From assembly GCF_900142715.1 (NCBI RefSeq), contig NZ_FRBX01000003.1, positions 620,001 through 684,000 of the forward strand: a stretch of 64,000 nucleotides of DNA, in the 5' to 3' direction. Each line of letters begins with the position of its first letter. Positions within the stretch are counted from its first letter, which is position 1. A program made the position numbers and the translations under genes. The notes below the pieces were generated by a model. That model saw nothing but the letters and a program-made list of their open reading frames with translations, ran no database searches and was not told the origin of the DNA. This document shows positions 36,407 to 44,279 of the stretch, one piece after another. Source of the stretch: Flavobacterium pectinovorum (GTDB lineage Bacteria > Bacteroidota > Bacteroidia > Flavobacteriales > Flavobacteriaceae).

Positions 36407-37318
36407 CTAAATAAAACTAACGACAAAGTACCATATAGCAAGGGTTACAAACGAAACTGGAATTCCGAAACCAATCATCATACTGCTCAATTTTGGCTTT
36501 AAACCATAAGTCGAAGCCAAAATTGCACCTGTTATCATCGGTGCCATTGCAATTTCAATAATGGTGATTTTTATAGCTTCAGAATGCTGATTAAAAACAA
36601 AAACGTATAAAACCAAAATGATAAACGGAGTGACAATTAGCCGAAAAAAAAGTCCTAGTCGCAAAAATTGCCAGTGCTGACTTTTTCGATCAAAACTCAA
36701 TTGCAATCCAACTGAAAATAAAGCTAATGGCGTAACTAAACTTCCCAATTTCAATAAAAGAGATTGAAGATTAAGTTCTAAATCGTACTCAAAAACATTC
36801 ATCAAACAAGCGACAACAAATGTAATAAACGGTGGAAAAAAGATGATTTTCTTAAAAATACTCAGAGCATCCGGACTTCCCTTAGAATAAAAAGCGGCAA
36901 CGAAAACACCTAAAGTGGAAACAACAACAAAAGTTCCTGGCTGATCTACCAAAACAGCTGTTTCTAAACCTTTTTTCCCAAATAAAGCTTCAACGATTGG
37001 ATATCCAAGAAAAGATGAATTGCTTAATCCTGCAGTCAGAATTAAACAACCAATCAATTTATTTGACCAGCCTAATCTTTTTCCTAAGAAATGAAAAAAA
37101 ACAAAAGCCAGTAAAAAACTAATCCAGCCCGCTCCTATTGGAAACAATAACTCATTGCTCCATTTTATTTTCGGAATATGATATAAAGTGATAGCCGGCA
37201 GACATAAATAAATGACAATTTTATTGATACTCTTATAGATATGCGTTGGAAATTGCTTTATATTTTTCAAAAGCAATCCTAGAAACAAAAAGAAGAATAT
37301 TAGAATAAAGTTGTTCAT
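36407..37318 (-). CDS. AEC-family (auxin efflux carrier-like) transporter
   Basis: Started at the ATG at 37316-37318, the protein has 303 residues; a GTG six codons upstream is less likely. It has about ten helices in two repeated five-helix halves (LGLLLKNIKQFP; LPAITLYHIPKI; LGSLVTPLALFSVGLQLSF; IEIAMAPMITGAILA). Bacterial AEC proteins export or import organic acids, amino acids or related compounds. The substrate is unknown. Confidence 0.87.
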   Translation of the reverse strand: MNNFILIFFFLFLGLLLKNIKQFPTHIYKSINKIVIYLCLPAITLYHIPKIKWSNELLFPIGAGWISFLLAFVFFHFLGKRLGWSNKLIGCLILTAGLSNSSFLGYPIVEALFGKKGLETAVLVDQPGTFVVVSTLGVFVAAFYSKGSPDALSIFKKIIFFPPFITFVVACLMNVFEYDLELNLQSLLLKLGSLVTPLALFSVGLQLSFDRKSQHWQFLRLGLFFRLIVTPFIILVLYVFVFNQHSEAIKITIIEIAMAPMITGAILASTYGLKPKLSSMMIGFGIPVSFVTLAIWYFVVSFI

Positions 37319-37352
37319 ATCAGAGGTTAAGCACAAAAATAAGGATTTATAA

Positions 37353-37478
37353 TTTAGTAATTAGTGCTTAGTCGTTAGTAATTAGTCTAGTACATTTTTA
37401 AAGATAGTTTCACTGAAATTCCAAACAATTACTCATTCTCCAAAAATAATTACTAAGAATTAATGACTAGGAACTAAA
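37353..37478. repeat. inverted word repeat, 'TTAGTAATTAGT' dialect
   Basis: Left-hand words TTTAGTAATTAGTGCTTAG and GTTAGTAATTAGTCTAG (37353-37391) face right-hand AATTACTAAGAATTAATGAC and TAGGAACTAA (37448-37478). The arms are imperfect complements. It lies between the divergent AEC transporter and Rrf2 genes. Confidence 0.7.
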
Positions 37479-37515
37479 AAACCTTTAAAATCTTTTTTTA
37501 TGTGATAAAACGCCT

Positions 37516-37540
37516 TATATTTGTAACATATTTTATTACA
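37516..37540 (+). promoter_or_regulatory. Rrf2 promoter with overlapping operator
   Basis: TATATTTG (37516-37523) is a consensus -7 element. It overlaps TGTAACATATTTTATTACA (37522-37540), an imperfect palindrome (TGTAA..TTACA) next to the ATG at 37543. The same 19-mer, with 2 differences, occurs upstream of the next gene at 37972-37990. Confidence 0.65.
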
Positions 37541-37542
37541 GT

Positions 37543-37950
37543 ATGATTTCAGGTAAATTTGCCATAACAATTCACATTCTTACTTTGCTTACTAAATTCC
37601 CAAATGATTATTTATCATCGGAGTTTATTGCGGGAAGCATTAATTTGAATCCTGTTTTGGTTAGAAAAGAAATTGCCAACTTAAAATCACACAACGTTGT
37701 AGAAAGTAAAGAAGGTAAAAATGGCGGAACAAAATTGTCTGTTGATCCAGGTAAAATCACCTTAAAAGAGATTTTCGAAATGACTTTTGAAACCATTAAT
37801 TTAGGTTATGCCAAAAATCAACCCAACCCGGATTGTCCAGTTGGAAAAAAAATCAATCAAAATCTATCTGCTTTATATGCAGATATGAATCAAAAAGTTA
37901 GTTTACAACTGGAAGGAATTTCTTTGGAAGATTTTTCGAATCAGTTCTAA
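37543..37950 (+). CDS. Rrf2-family transcriptional regulator (YwnA-like)
   Basis: The 135-residue winged-helix regulator begins MISGKFAITIHILTLLTKFP, followed by an HTH of about residues 24-50 and a wing with EGKNGGTKLSV. The Cys set that binds iron-sulfur clusters in IscR/NsrR is absent; there is one Cys (NPDCPVGKK, near residue 97), the layout of YwnA-type members, which may sense thiols or electrophiles. It lies 55 bp upstream of an NAD(P)-binding oxidoreductase gene, the partner found with YwnA in Bacillus (ywnB). Autoregulation is likely through the shared site. Confidence 0.88.
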   Translation: MISGKFAITIHILTLLTKFPNDYLSSEFIAGSINLNPVLVRKEIANLKSHNVVESKEGKNGGTKLSVDPGKITLKEIFEMTFETINLGYAKNQPNPDCPVGKKINQNLSALYADMNQKVSLQLEGISLEDFSNQF

Positions 37951-37971
37951 AACTATTTTTTTATACAAAAC

Positions 37972-37990
37972 TGTAACATTTTTTATTACT
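37972..37990 (+). promoter_or_regulatory. second copy of the Rrf2 operator
   Basis: TGTAACATTTTTTATTACT matches the site at 37522-37540 at 17 of 19 positions. It lies 15 bp upstream of the ATG of the oxidoreductase gene. Confidence 0.65.
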
Positions 37991-38005
37991 ATTAAATTAT
38001 ATATT

Positions 38006-38647
38006 ATGAAAATCGCAATTATTGGAGCAACAGGATTTGTTGGCTCAGCTATTTTAAACGAATTAGCAAACAGAAATCACAACATTACTGCTATTGCCAG
38101 AAACCCGAAAGAAACATCAAACGCAACATGGATTGCTACAGACATTTTTAATATTGATGCTTTGGCAGATGTTTTAAAGGGACATGACGTTATTATAAAC
38201 GCTTATAATCCAGGTTGGACCAATCCTAATATTTATGATGATTTTCTGGCAGGCTCTAAAGCAATTCAGGAAGCTGCAAAAAAATCTGGTGTAAAACGTT
38301 TTATCACGATCGGTGGTGCCGGAAGTTTATTTGTTGCGCCAGATTTACAAGCAGTTGACACTCCTGATTTTCCTAAAGAAATCTATCCGGGAGCCAGCGC
38401 CGCAAGAGATTATTTGAATATTATTAAAGAAGAAAAAGATTTAGATTGGGCATTTTTTAGTCCGGCTTTCGAAATGCACGCAGGAACAACAACCGGAAGA
38501 ACAGGAAAATACCGTTTAGGTTTAGAAAATCCTGTTTTTAATGATGAGCAAAGAAGTATTCTTTCTGTAGAAGATTTAGCAGTCGTTATTGCTGACGAAA
38601 CAGAAACTCCAAAACACCATCAAGTTCGTTTTACAGCGGGTTACTAA
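38006..38647 (+). CDS. NAD(P)-binding atypical SDR oxidoreductase (YwnB-like)
   Basis: The 213-residue single-domain Rossmann protein starts MKIAIIGATGFVGSAILNEL with GATGFVGS at residues 7-14, and has VDTPDFPKEIYPGASAARDYL. It belongs to the NAD(P)H-binding NmrA-like/atypical SDR group. It is paired with the Rrf2 gene and shares its operator. A role as a redox or electrophile-responsive reductase, or as a redox sensor, is plausible; the substrate is unknown. Confidence 0.87.
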   Translation: MKIAIIGATGFVGSAILNELANRNHNITAIARNPKETSNATWIATDIFNIDALADVLKGHDVIINAYNPGWTNPNIYDDFLAGSKAIQEAAKKSGVKRFITIGGAGSLFVAPDLQAVDTPDFPKEIYPGASAARDYLNIIKEEKDLDWAFFSPAFEMHAGTTTGRTGKYRLGLENPVFNDEQRSILSVEDLAVVIADETETPKHHQVRFTAGY

Positions 38648-38654
38648 TTTTTTC

Positions 38655-38735
38655 GCCACGAATTCACGAATTATTGCGTATAATTTAAACTGTATTTCTA
38701 CTAAACAGGTTTAAAATAATTCGTGAATTCGTGGC
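38655..38735. repeat. gene-end inverted repeat, 21-bp perfect arms ('GCCACGAATTCACG' dialect)
   Basis: The 21-bp arms at 38655-38675 (GCCACGAATTCACGAATT...) and 38715-38735 are perfect complements across a 39-nt loop, 7 bp after the stop of the oxidoreductase. GAATTC words recur within each arm. Confidence 0.93.
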
Positions 38736-38818
38736 AAAACCTCAACAGTTTCAAAAGCTATTATAGTTTTTGAAACTGTTTTTGTTTTCTGTACTTTTAC
38801 AATACCAAAAAAAGTATT

Positions 38819-39916
38819 TTGCCAAGTCCAAATAAACAATCGAGCAGTTTACAAGAAAAAGCCGGAATTTCGCCCCCAGAAATTACCAGTATTTCTGCTA
38901 TAAATCAAATTCAGAAAAACAGGAAAAAGCAACCTTCTTCAGATGAATTAATTGACGGAATTCTTAACGGAAACAGAACTTCTTTAAGCCGTGCCATAAC
39001 TTTAGTAGAAAGCACAAATCCCGAACATGCTGAAAAAGCAAATGAAGTTATTAAAGGATGTTTGCCATATGCAAATAAATCGATCAGAATAGGAATTACA
39101 GGTGTTCCAGGCGTTGGAAAAAGTACTTTTATCGAAGCTTTTGGAACTTTCCTTACACAGCTGGGCAAAAAAGTGGCTGTTTTGGCCGTTGATCCAAGCA
39201 GTTCGCTTTCGCACGGAAGTATTCTGGGCGATAAAACCCGAATGGAAGAACTGGTGAAAGATGAAAATGCTTTTATCAGACCAAGTGCTTCCGGAGATAC
39301 TTTGGGCGGAGTCGCCAGAAAAACCCGTGAATCAATTATTTTATGCGAAGCCGCAGGTTTTGATACGATCATTATAGAAACCGTTGGCGTTGGTCAAAGT
39401 GAAACTGCTGTACACAGTATGGTTGATTTTTTTCTACTTCTAAAAATTTCAGGTGCCGGAGATGAACTTCAGGGCATTAAGCGCGGCATTATGGAAATGG
39501 CAGATGCTATTGTCATCAATAAAGCAGATGGCGATAACATCAAAAAAGCAAATCAGGCGAAATTGGAATTCAACAGGGCTTTGCATTTATTTCCTCCAAA
39601 AAAATCAAATTGGCAGCCAAAAGTTACCACTTGCAGCGCAATTACAAAAGAAGGTGTATCAGAGATTTGGAACACAATTTCTGCTTATTTTGAAATGACA
39701 AATAAAACAGGCTTTTTTCAGGAAAAACGAAAAGAGCAGAATCATTTCTGGATGATGGAAACCATAAACGAACAATTGAAACAGAATTTCTACAATCAGC
39801 CAGAAATCATTTCACAATTAGAACAAAACAAAAAAGCAGTGCAAAACGATGAAATTTCACCTTTTGCAGCTGCTCAGAGTTTATTAAAATTGTATTTTAA
39901 TAAAGGTCCAAAGTAG
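38819..39916 (+). CDS. meaB: methylmalonyl-CoA mutase-associated GTPase MeaB
   Basis: The 365-residue G3E GTPase protects and assists adenosylcobalamin-dependent methylmalonyl-CoA mutase. It has P-loop GVPGVGKST, VDPSSSLSHGSILGDKTRM, ETVGVGQSETAVHSMVD and NKADGDN (guanine-binding), all diagnostic of MeaB/ArgK. The start is TTG, giving a normal length. Its stop codon lies within the left arm of a perfect inverted repeat shared with the convergent sulfatase gene. Confidence 0.95.
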   Translation: MPSPNKQSSSLQEKAGISPPEITSISAINQIQKNRKKQPSSDELIDGILNGNRTSLSRAITLVESTNPEHAEKANEVIKGCLPYANKSIRIGITGVPGVGKSTFIEAFGTFLTQLGKKVAVLAVDPSSSLSHGSILGDKTRMEELVKDENAFIRPSASGDTLGGVARKTRESIILCEAAGFDTIIIETVGVGQSETAVHSMVDFFLLLKISGAGDELQGIKRGIMEMADAIVINKADGDNIKKANQAKLEFNRALHLFPPKKSNWQPKVTTCSAITKEGVSEIWNTISAYFEMTNKTGFFQEKRKEQNHFWMMETINEQLKQNFYNQPEIISQLEQNKKAVQNDEISPFAAAQSLLKLYFNKGPK

Positions 39917-39978
39917 CAAAGGTTCAAAGGGACAGAGTAAAAACCTTTATCGCTTTGAACCTTTGCTACTTTGGACCT
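39904..39978. repeat. convergent bidirectional inverted repeat, 26-bp perfect arms, containing both stop codons
   Basis: Arms at 39904-39929 (AGGTCCAAAGTAGCAAAGG...) and 39953-39978 are perfectly complementary over 26 bp with a 23-nt loop. The meaB TAG (39914-39916) lies in the left arm; two bases of the sulfatase stop (39977-39979) lie in the right arm. The word CTTTGAACC recurs at 45415-45450 and 59650-59820. It is the longest perfect arm pair in the window. Confidence 0.95.
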
Positions 39979-41917
39979 ATTTAGTTCCTCTCAACTTATA
40001 CTTATTCTCCTTATATAAATTCCCTGCTGTAATAACATGCGCCAAAGCATCTTTTGCTAATTCTTCATTTAATTTTACAGGAATTAAGGTTGTATCATTT
40101 TTGATTTCGAATTGCAGAGGTTTCAAATTTGGCTGCATAATTACAACCTGATTTTCAACTCTAAATGCGTTGATATCATTAAACTGCATAATCGATCTTC
40201 CTTGTGTTTTTGGATCCAGTTGATTTAGGTTTCTACCTACCATTGGTGTTTCAAAAGGAATTCCTAAATAACCCAATAATGTTGGTGGAATATCAATTTG
40301 ACTTGCCAGTTTGCTGTACGAAACTCCTTTTGCAACTCCTGGCCCCATAATTAAAGCCGGAATATGGAATTTGTTTATTGGTACTAAATTTTTACCGTAG
40401 GTTCTTGTATTATGATCTGCAATTACGATGAAAATCGTGTTTTTAAAATAAGCTTCTTTTTTTGCCATTTCAAAGAATTTCCCAATCGAAAAATCGGCAT
40501 ATTTCATTGCATTATTTACTGTCGCAGCCGTTTTGTCATACGTTTTAATTCTTCCTGCTGGATATTCAAAAGGTTCGTGATTTGAAGTCGAAAACATTAA
40601 AGAAAAGAAAGGCTTATTCCCTTTTGCTTTAAAATAATTATTTGCTTTTGTTACCAAATCTTCATCAGAATAACCCCAGGTTCCTTTAAAAGCATATTTA
40701 TTTCCGTCCGATTCAAAATCTGTTTGATCTACGATATCCTCAAAGCCATTTCCGTTGAAAAATGAAGCCATATTATCAAAATTTGCCATTCCGCCATAAA
40801 TAAAACTAGTGTCATAACCTTTTTGTTTTAAAGCATCTGCAAGCGTGAAAAATCCTTGTTGGGAGTTTCCTAACTTCACAACACTTTCAGACGGTGACGG
40901 CAAAAATCCGGTTACAACCGCTTCAATTCCGCGTACGCTTCGGGTTCCTGTGCAATATAAGTTGGTAAACAACAAACCTTCTTTGGATAATTTATCAAAT
41001 TCAGGTGTTAATGGTTTTCCACCTAAAATTCCAACATATTCAGCTCCTAAACTTTCCTGCAAAAAGATTACTAAGTTATATGGTTTCTTCATAAGAGAAT
41101 CCGGCTGCTGCACATGTAAAAATGGAATATCAGCATCATTAAAATCACTTTTTCCGGCTATCATGTATTTTTTTACACGAGCAATTGCTTCGGCTTCGTC
41201 CATTTTACCATACATTTTTGTGTTTCCTTCGTTTTTAATCGAATAGGCAGCAAAAGCAACGGTATAAAATGAATTCAATCCCAAACAATTTGTCAATTGA
41301 TCTGTAGAAAAAACAGCATTACTGGCGTTAATTGGACGTTTTGAAACCAAACTTGAACGTGCTCCAAAGAACAATAAAAAAGCCACTAATGGAAAAATCA
41401 TCAGTTTGAATTTATATTCAGCACTTGTAGAATGAAAAAGCTGTTTTCCTTTTTTGAAAGCAAAATAAATCACAACTCCCAAAATCAGGAAAGTCACAAT
41501 AATCGAAGTCAGGTAGCTTTTTAAAAGCATTCCAACTACTTCTTTAGGATAAATCAGATAATCTAAGAAAATTTTATTCGGACGTGTATCGTATTGTTTT
41601 ACAAAATCCGGCGAAGCCAATTCTACAAACAAAATCAGAAACAGGAATAAAAAACTATAAATTACCAAAAATGTATTCGTAAACTTAAGCCATTTATTAG
41701 GCAAAAATGTAATTAGTACAGCGGGAAGAAAAGACAAATAACAAAGTAAAATCAAATCCATCCGAAGACCGATTGGAAAAATATACCAGAAATTAGGCGT
41801 TTCGACAACTCTATCTTTAAAAAGAAAAAATAAAAAGATTCTACTTAAAGTGGTAATTAGCAATCCGATTGCTATAAAATTAAAAACAGGTTTTAAAAAA
41901 CGTAAATTTTTCATCAA
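39977..41917 (-). CDS. LTA synthase-like membrane sulfatase / phosphoglycerol transferase family protein
   Basis: The 646-residue protein has five N-terminal helices (about residues 10-185) and a large extracytoplasmic sulfatase-fold domain. Visible features are NLVIFLQESLGAEYVG (metal Glu), TGTRSVRGIEAVVTGFLPSP with the nucleophile Thr in the C(T)R position, and IVIADHNTRTYGKN. This is the LtaS/MdoB-like group, which transfers phosphoglycerol or phosphoethanolamine to glycans or lipids at the outer face of the inner membrane. Bacteroidota lack lipoteichoic acid, so a role in lipid A or glycan decoration is more likely. Confidence 0.9.
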   Translation of the reverse strand: MMKNLRFLKPVFNFIAIGLLITTLSRIFLFFLFKDRVVETPNFWYIFPIGLRMDLILLCYLSFLPAVLITFLPNKWLKFTNTFLVIYSFLFLFLILFVELASPDFVKQYDTRPNKIFLDYLIYPKEVVGMLLKSYLTSIIVTFLILGVVIYFAFKKGKQLFHSTSAEYKFKLMIFPLVAFLLFFGARSSLVSKRPINASNAVFSTDQLTNCLGLNSFYTVAFAAYSIKNEGNTKMYGKMDEAEAIARVKKYMIAGKSDFNDADIPFLHVQQPDSLMKKPYNLVIFLQESLGAEYVGILGGKPLTPEFDKLSKEGLLFTNLYCTGTRSVRGIEAVVTGFLPSPSESVVKLGNSQQGFFTLADALKQKGYDTSFIYGGMANFDNMASFFNGNGFEDIVDQTDFESDGNKYAFKGTWGYSDEDLVTKANNYFKAKGNKPFFSLMFSTSNHEPFEYPAGRIKTYDKTAATVNNAMKYADFSIGKFFEMAKKEAYFKNTIFIVIADHNTRTYGKNLVPINKFHIPALIMGPGVAKGVSYSKLASQIDIPPTLLGYLGIPFETPMVGRNLNQLDPKTQGRSIMQFNDINAFRVENQVVIMQPNLKPLQFEIKNDTTLIPVKLNEELAKDALAHVITAGNLYKENKYKLRGTK

Positions 41918-41963
41918 AAAGATTTAAATGTTTTGGGCTGAGGCCGATACTTTACAGATTCCG

Positions 41964-41971
41964 CAAAAGTA
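41964..41971 (-). promoter_or_regulatory. -7 element (TACTTTTG) of the sulfatase gene
   Basis: On the minus strand TACTTTTG (41971 to 41964) lies about 47 bp before the ATG, just before the stop of the upstream 75-codon gene. No clear -33 element. Confidence 0.4.
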
Positions 41972-41974
41972 TCT

Positions 41975-42202
41975 TTATTCTTCGTAACGGTTTATTTCTC
42001 TATCGTAAAACTCATTAGCCAAAACAATTAGTCCTTCCATTTCAGCATTCAATTCAGCTTCATCAAGATCTTCGGCTTCTTCCATAAATTCAACCTCATC
42101 ATCTTTTAAATTGATTATAAACCTTGGGTAATCAAGGTGAATGATGAAAATATCATCCGGGAAATCAGTATTATCTCCAAGTAAAAATTTAGGTAATTCC
42201 AT
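41975..42202 (-). CDS. small acidic hypothetical protein
   Basis: The 75-residue acidic protein (FLLGDNTDFPDDIFIIHLDY, PRFIINLKDDEVEFMEE) is probably helical in its C-terminal half (DEAELNAEMEGLIVLANEFY). No known motif. It is a single gene between the sulfatase gene and a 368-bp intergenic space. The function is unknown. Confidence 0.7.
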   Translation of the reverse strand: MELPKFLLGDNTDFPDDIFIIHLDYPRFIINLKDDEVEFMEEAEDLDEAELNAEMEGLIVLANEFYDREINRYEE

Positions 42203-42570
42203 TTTTATTTAATTTATTTTTTTGTTTATATTTTTTACCACAGATTGAACGGATTAAAATTATTTTAAAAATAATCTATGAGAATCTGTTACTTATATTT
42301 TAATCTCCAAATTTAGTTATTTGAAGATGAATTATGGATTAATTTTTTGGTTGACTAATGAAAGCGAATATACACAAATATTGCTGCTGTCGTTAATCCC
42401 GGCAAAGATAATCAGAAGCTTTGAATTCTTAGGTATTATTAAAATTATAAGCAAATATTAAGCATTTAATAGCTCAATACGAGATTATATAAAAATTTCA
42501 AAAAATTATATAACAAACACCAAATGCCTTGCGTTTAATTTTACACTATTAATAATTAAAAAATATTGTC
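42203..42570. other. intergenic region with an inverted repeat and a Cys-Cys-Cys-Arg microORF
   Basis: This 368-bp space separates divergent genes. It holds a CAGATT/AATCTG and GGATTA/TAATCT inverted word repeat at 42241-42279 and a 12-codon microORF at 42358-42396. No other structure was seen; the part next to the OMP gene is highly AT-rich. Confidence 0.5.
42358..42396 (+). CDS. possible 12-residue leader peptide MKANIHKYCCCR
   Basis: ATG at 42358 opens a 12-codon ORF ending in three consecutive Cys codons, Arg and TAA. It lies 174 bp before the outer-membrane protein gene. A weak promoter-like TTG (42321) with a TAATTTTTTG stretch precedes it. Runs of Cys codons just before a stop are known in cysteine-responsive attenuators of other bacteria; here the link is inference, and it could be chance. 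Confidence 0.3.
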   Translation: MKANIHKYCCCR

Positions 42571-43089
42571 ATGAGAAAATTACAATTTATATGCCTTGCT
42601 GCTTTTGCTTTTTTATACACCAACACAACATTCGCTCAAGACAGTGAAGTAAAAAATTACGATCAGGGATTTAGATTAGGTTTTGGGGTAAACGGTGGTT
42701 TGCCAACTGATAATGCTTACGATTGGTCTCTTGGTGGTGACGTTCGTTTACAATATGATTTATCAAGAAGAACTTCACTTACATTAACTACTGGTTTCAC
42801 CAATTTATTTATGGGAAAAGATGAAAATGGAGTTGATGTAAATGATCTTGGATTTATTCCGGCAAAAGCTGGTTTTAAAGCTTTTGTATGGGAAGATCAA
42901 TTTTATGTTCTTGGTGAAGTTGGTGCCGGTTTTGCCGTAACAAACGGTTATGACGATACTACTTTTTTATGGGCACCCGGAATTGGATATGCTAACAAAT
43001 ACATTGATATCAGTGTACGTTACGAAGATTACAATAAATTCAAAACAAATCAGGTAGCGCTTCGTTTAGCGTATGGATTTGATTTGTAA
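42571..43089 (+). CDS. small outer-membrane beta-barrel protein
   Basis: The 172-residue protein has a signal peptide (cleavage near TTFAQDSE) and short alternating strands (GFRLGFGVNGGLP, GGDVRLQYDLSRRTSLTLTT, GFAVTNGYDD), ending in YGFDL, the pattern of small OmpA-like or OmpW-like 8-strand barrels. A strong terminator follows the gene. No function can be assigned beyond an outer-membrane location. Confidence 0.8.
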   Translation: MRKLQFICLAAFAFLYTNTTFAQDSEVKNYDQGFRLGFGVNGGLPTDNAYDWSLGGDVRLQYDLSRRTSLTLTTGFTNLFMGKDENGVDVNDLGFIPAKAGFKAFVWEDQFYVLGEVGAGFAVTNGYDDTTFLWAPGIGYANKYIDISVRYEDYNKFKTNQVALRLAYGFDL

Positions 43090-43129
43090 AAAATACTTTC
43101 ATTTTTATTCTTTTGTTTTTGGTAATAAT

Positions 43130-43156
43130 CCCGGCAGATCCTCACAATCTGCCGGG
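43130..43156 (+). terminator. terminator of the outer-membrane protein gene
   Basis: CCCGGCAGAT (43130-43139) and ATCTGCCGGG (43147-43156) form a perfect 10-bp GC-rich stem with a 7-nt loop; a T/A tail follows. Confidence 0.85.
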
Positions 43157-43220
43157 TTTATAATTTTATGGAAGTTCTAAAATATCTATATAATAATAAG
43201 GAACAGCCATTATTCATCCT

Positions 43221-43265
43221 GACAAAAATTATCTAATTATCTCAATTGACAAATTATCTAATTAT
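43221..43265. repeat. direct repeat, GACAAAAATTATCTAATTAT
   Basis: Two near-identical copies, at 43221-43240 and 43248-43265 (two A residues fewer in the second). The second overlaps the PPK2 stop codon. Unlike most gene-end repeats here, the copies are direct and not inverted. Confidence 0.75.
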
Positions 43266-44143
43266 TTATTCCCCGATAATTCCTTCTTATACATTTCAAA
43301 GTTCGCTTTTATTTTATCGTCTAATTCCGGTTCTTTAATATCCGTGTATTTTTTCATTTCTTCCCAGATAATTTTGGCCACAATATAGCGGGCCATTTCT
43401 TTATCATCGGCAGGAACTACAAACCAAGGCGCGTGCTCTGTCGAAGTCCTGTTTATAGCTTCCTCATAATATTGTTGGTATTCGTCCCAATGCTCGCGTT
43501 CTTTCAGGTCGCCTGGAGAAAACTTCCAATTGTGCTTTCCTTCTTCCAAACGGCGTAATAATCGTTCTCTCTGCTCTTCTTTACTCAAATGCAGAAAAAA
43601 TTTCATGACAATCGTTCCGTTTTCAGCAATATGACTTTCGAAATTATTGATTTGCTCGATTCTTTTTTTCCAAAATTTAGGCGTAATATCATCCACAGAA
43701 TTTATTCCCGGTAAATTCTCTGCCAAAAGATATTCCGGATGTACACGCGTAACCAAAACATTCTCATAATGCGTGCGGTTAAAAATCGCAAATTTTCCTT
43801 TTTCGGGCAAAGCAATATAATGGCGCCATAAATAATCGTGTTCTAACTCAGTCGAATTGGGCGTTTTAAAACTATGCACCACTACTCCACGCGGATTAAA
43901 TTCTTTAAAAACTTCCCGAATCAAACTATCTTTTCCGGATGTATCCATTCCCTGCAAACAAATTAAAACGCTGTATTTATTATGCGAATACATTACGTCC
44001 TGCAAATCGCTTAATTTGTCTCTCACTTTGTCCATTTTTTCTTCCTTCTCCTCCTCATCAGCTTCTATATCTAACAAAGTTGGAATCTTGGATAATTTTA
44101 TTTTATCTGTAACTTTAAAATCATTCGGATCTATAGATTTCAT
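43262..44143 (-). CDS. ppk2: polyphosphate kinase 2 family protein
   Basis: The 293-residue PPK2-family enzyme phosphorylates nucleotides using polyphosphate, or the reverse. Walker A is in LQGMDTSGKDSLI (63-75), a Walker B-like acid in FNRTHYENVLVTRVHPEY, and the lid helix has EEQRERLLRRLEEGKHNWKF. The short one-domain form with RTHYE is the usual PPK2 class that makes ADP or ATP from AMP and ADP. No other polyphosphate genes are adjacent. Confidence 0.92.
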   Translation of the reverse strand: MKSIDPNDFKVTDKIKLSKIPTLLDIEADEEEKEEKMDKVRDKLSDLQDVMYSHNKYSVLICLQGMDTSGKDSLIREVFKEFNPRGVVVHSFKTPNSTELEHDYLWRHYIALPEKGKFAIFNRTHYENVLVTRVHPEYLLAENLPGINSVDDITPKFWKKRIEQINNFESHIAENGTIVMKFFLHLSKEEQRERLLRRLEEGKHNWKFSPGDLKEREHWDEYQQYYEEAINRTSTEHAPWFVVPADDKEMARYIVAKIIWEEMKKYTDIKEPELDDKIKANFEMYKKELSGNK

Positions 44144-44186
44144 ATGTTTTTATTTTTTTGTATTATAAATATACTAATTTTACGAA

Positions 44187-44204
44187 TTCCGATAGCTATC
44201 GGAA
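44187..44204. repeat. 18-bp perfect palindrome TTCCGATAGCTATCGGAA
   Basis: A perfect 18-bp palindrome lies between the divergent PPK2 and propeller-like genes. The related type CCCGAAGCTTCGGG occurs at 49393-49406. Such palindromes are common in Flavobacterium genomes (from memory). Confidence 0.85.
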
Positions 44205-44279
44205 CTGCTATTCATTGCAATAGTTTTTCCCGGAGTTTCAGGACTATTAAGGCTACATTTAGTTTTCAAAACAACATTC

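Noticed and set aside
38911..39372. 153-codon minus-strand ORF
   Set aside because: It lies antisense within meaB, which has full family motifs; no domain is visible in the antisense protein.
40845..41246. 133-codon plus-strand ORF
   Set aside because: It is antisense to the LTA synthase-like gene; no motif.
42571..43089. Outer-membrane protein controlled by the CCCR leader peptide as an established fact
   Set aside because: There is no sulfur-metabolism gene downstream, and no terminator/antiterminator pair between the microORF and the gene could be drawn.
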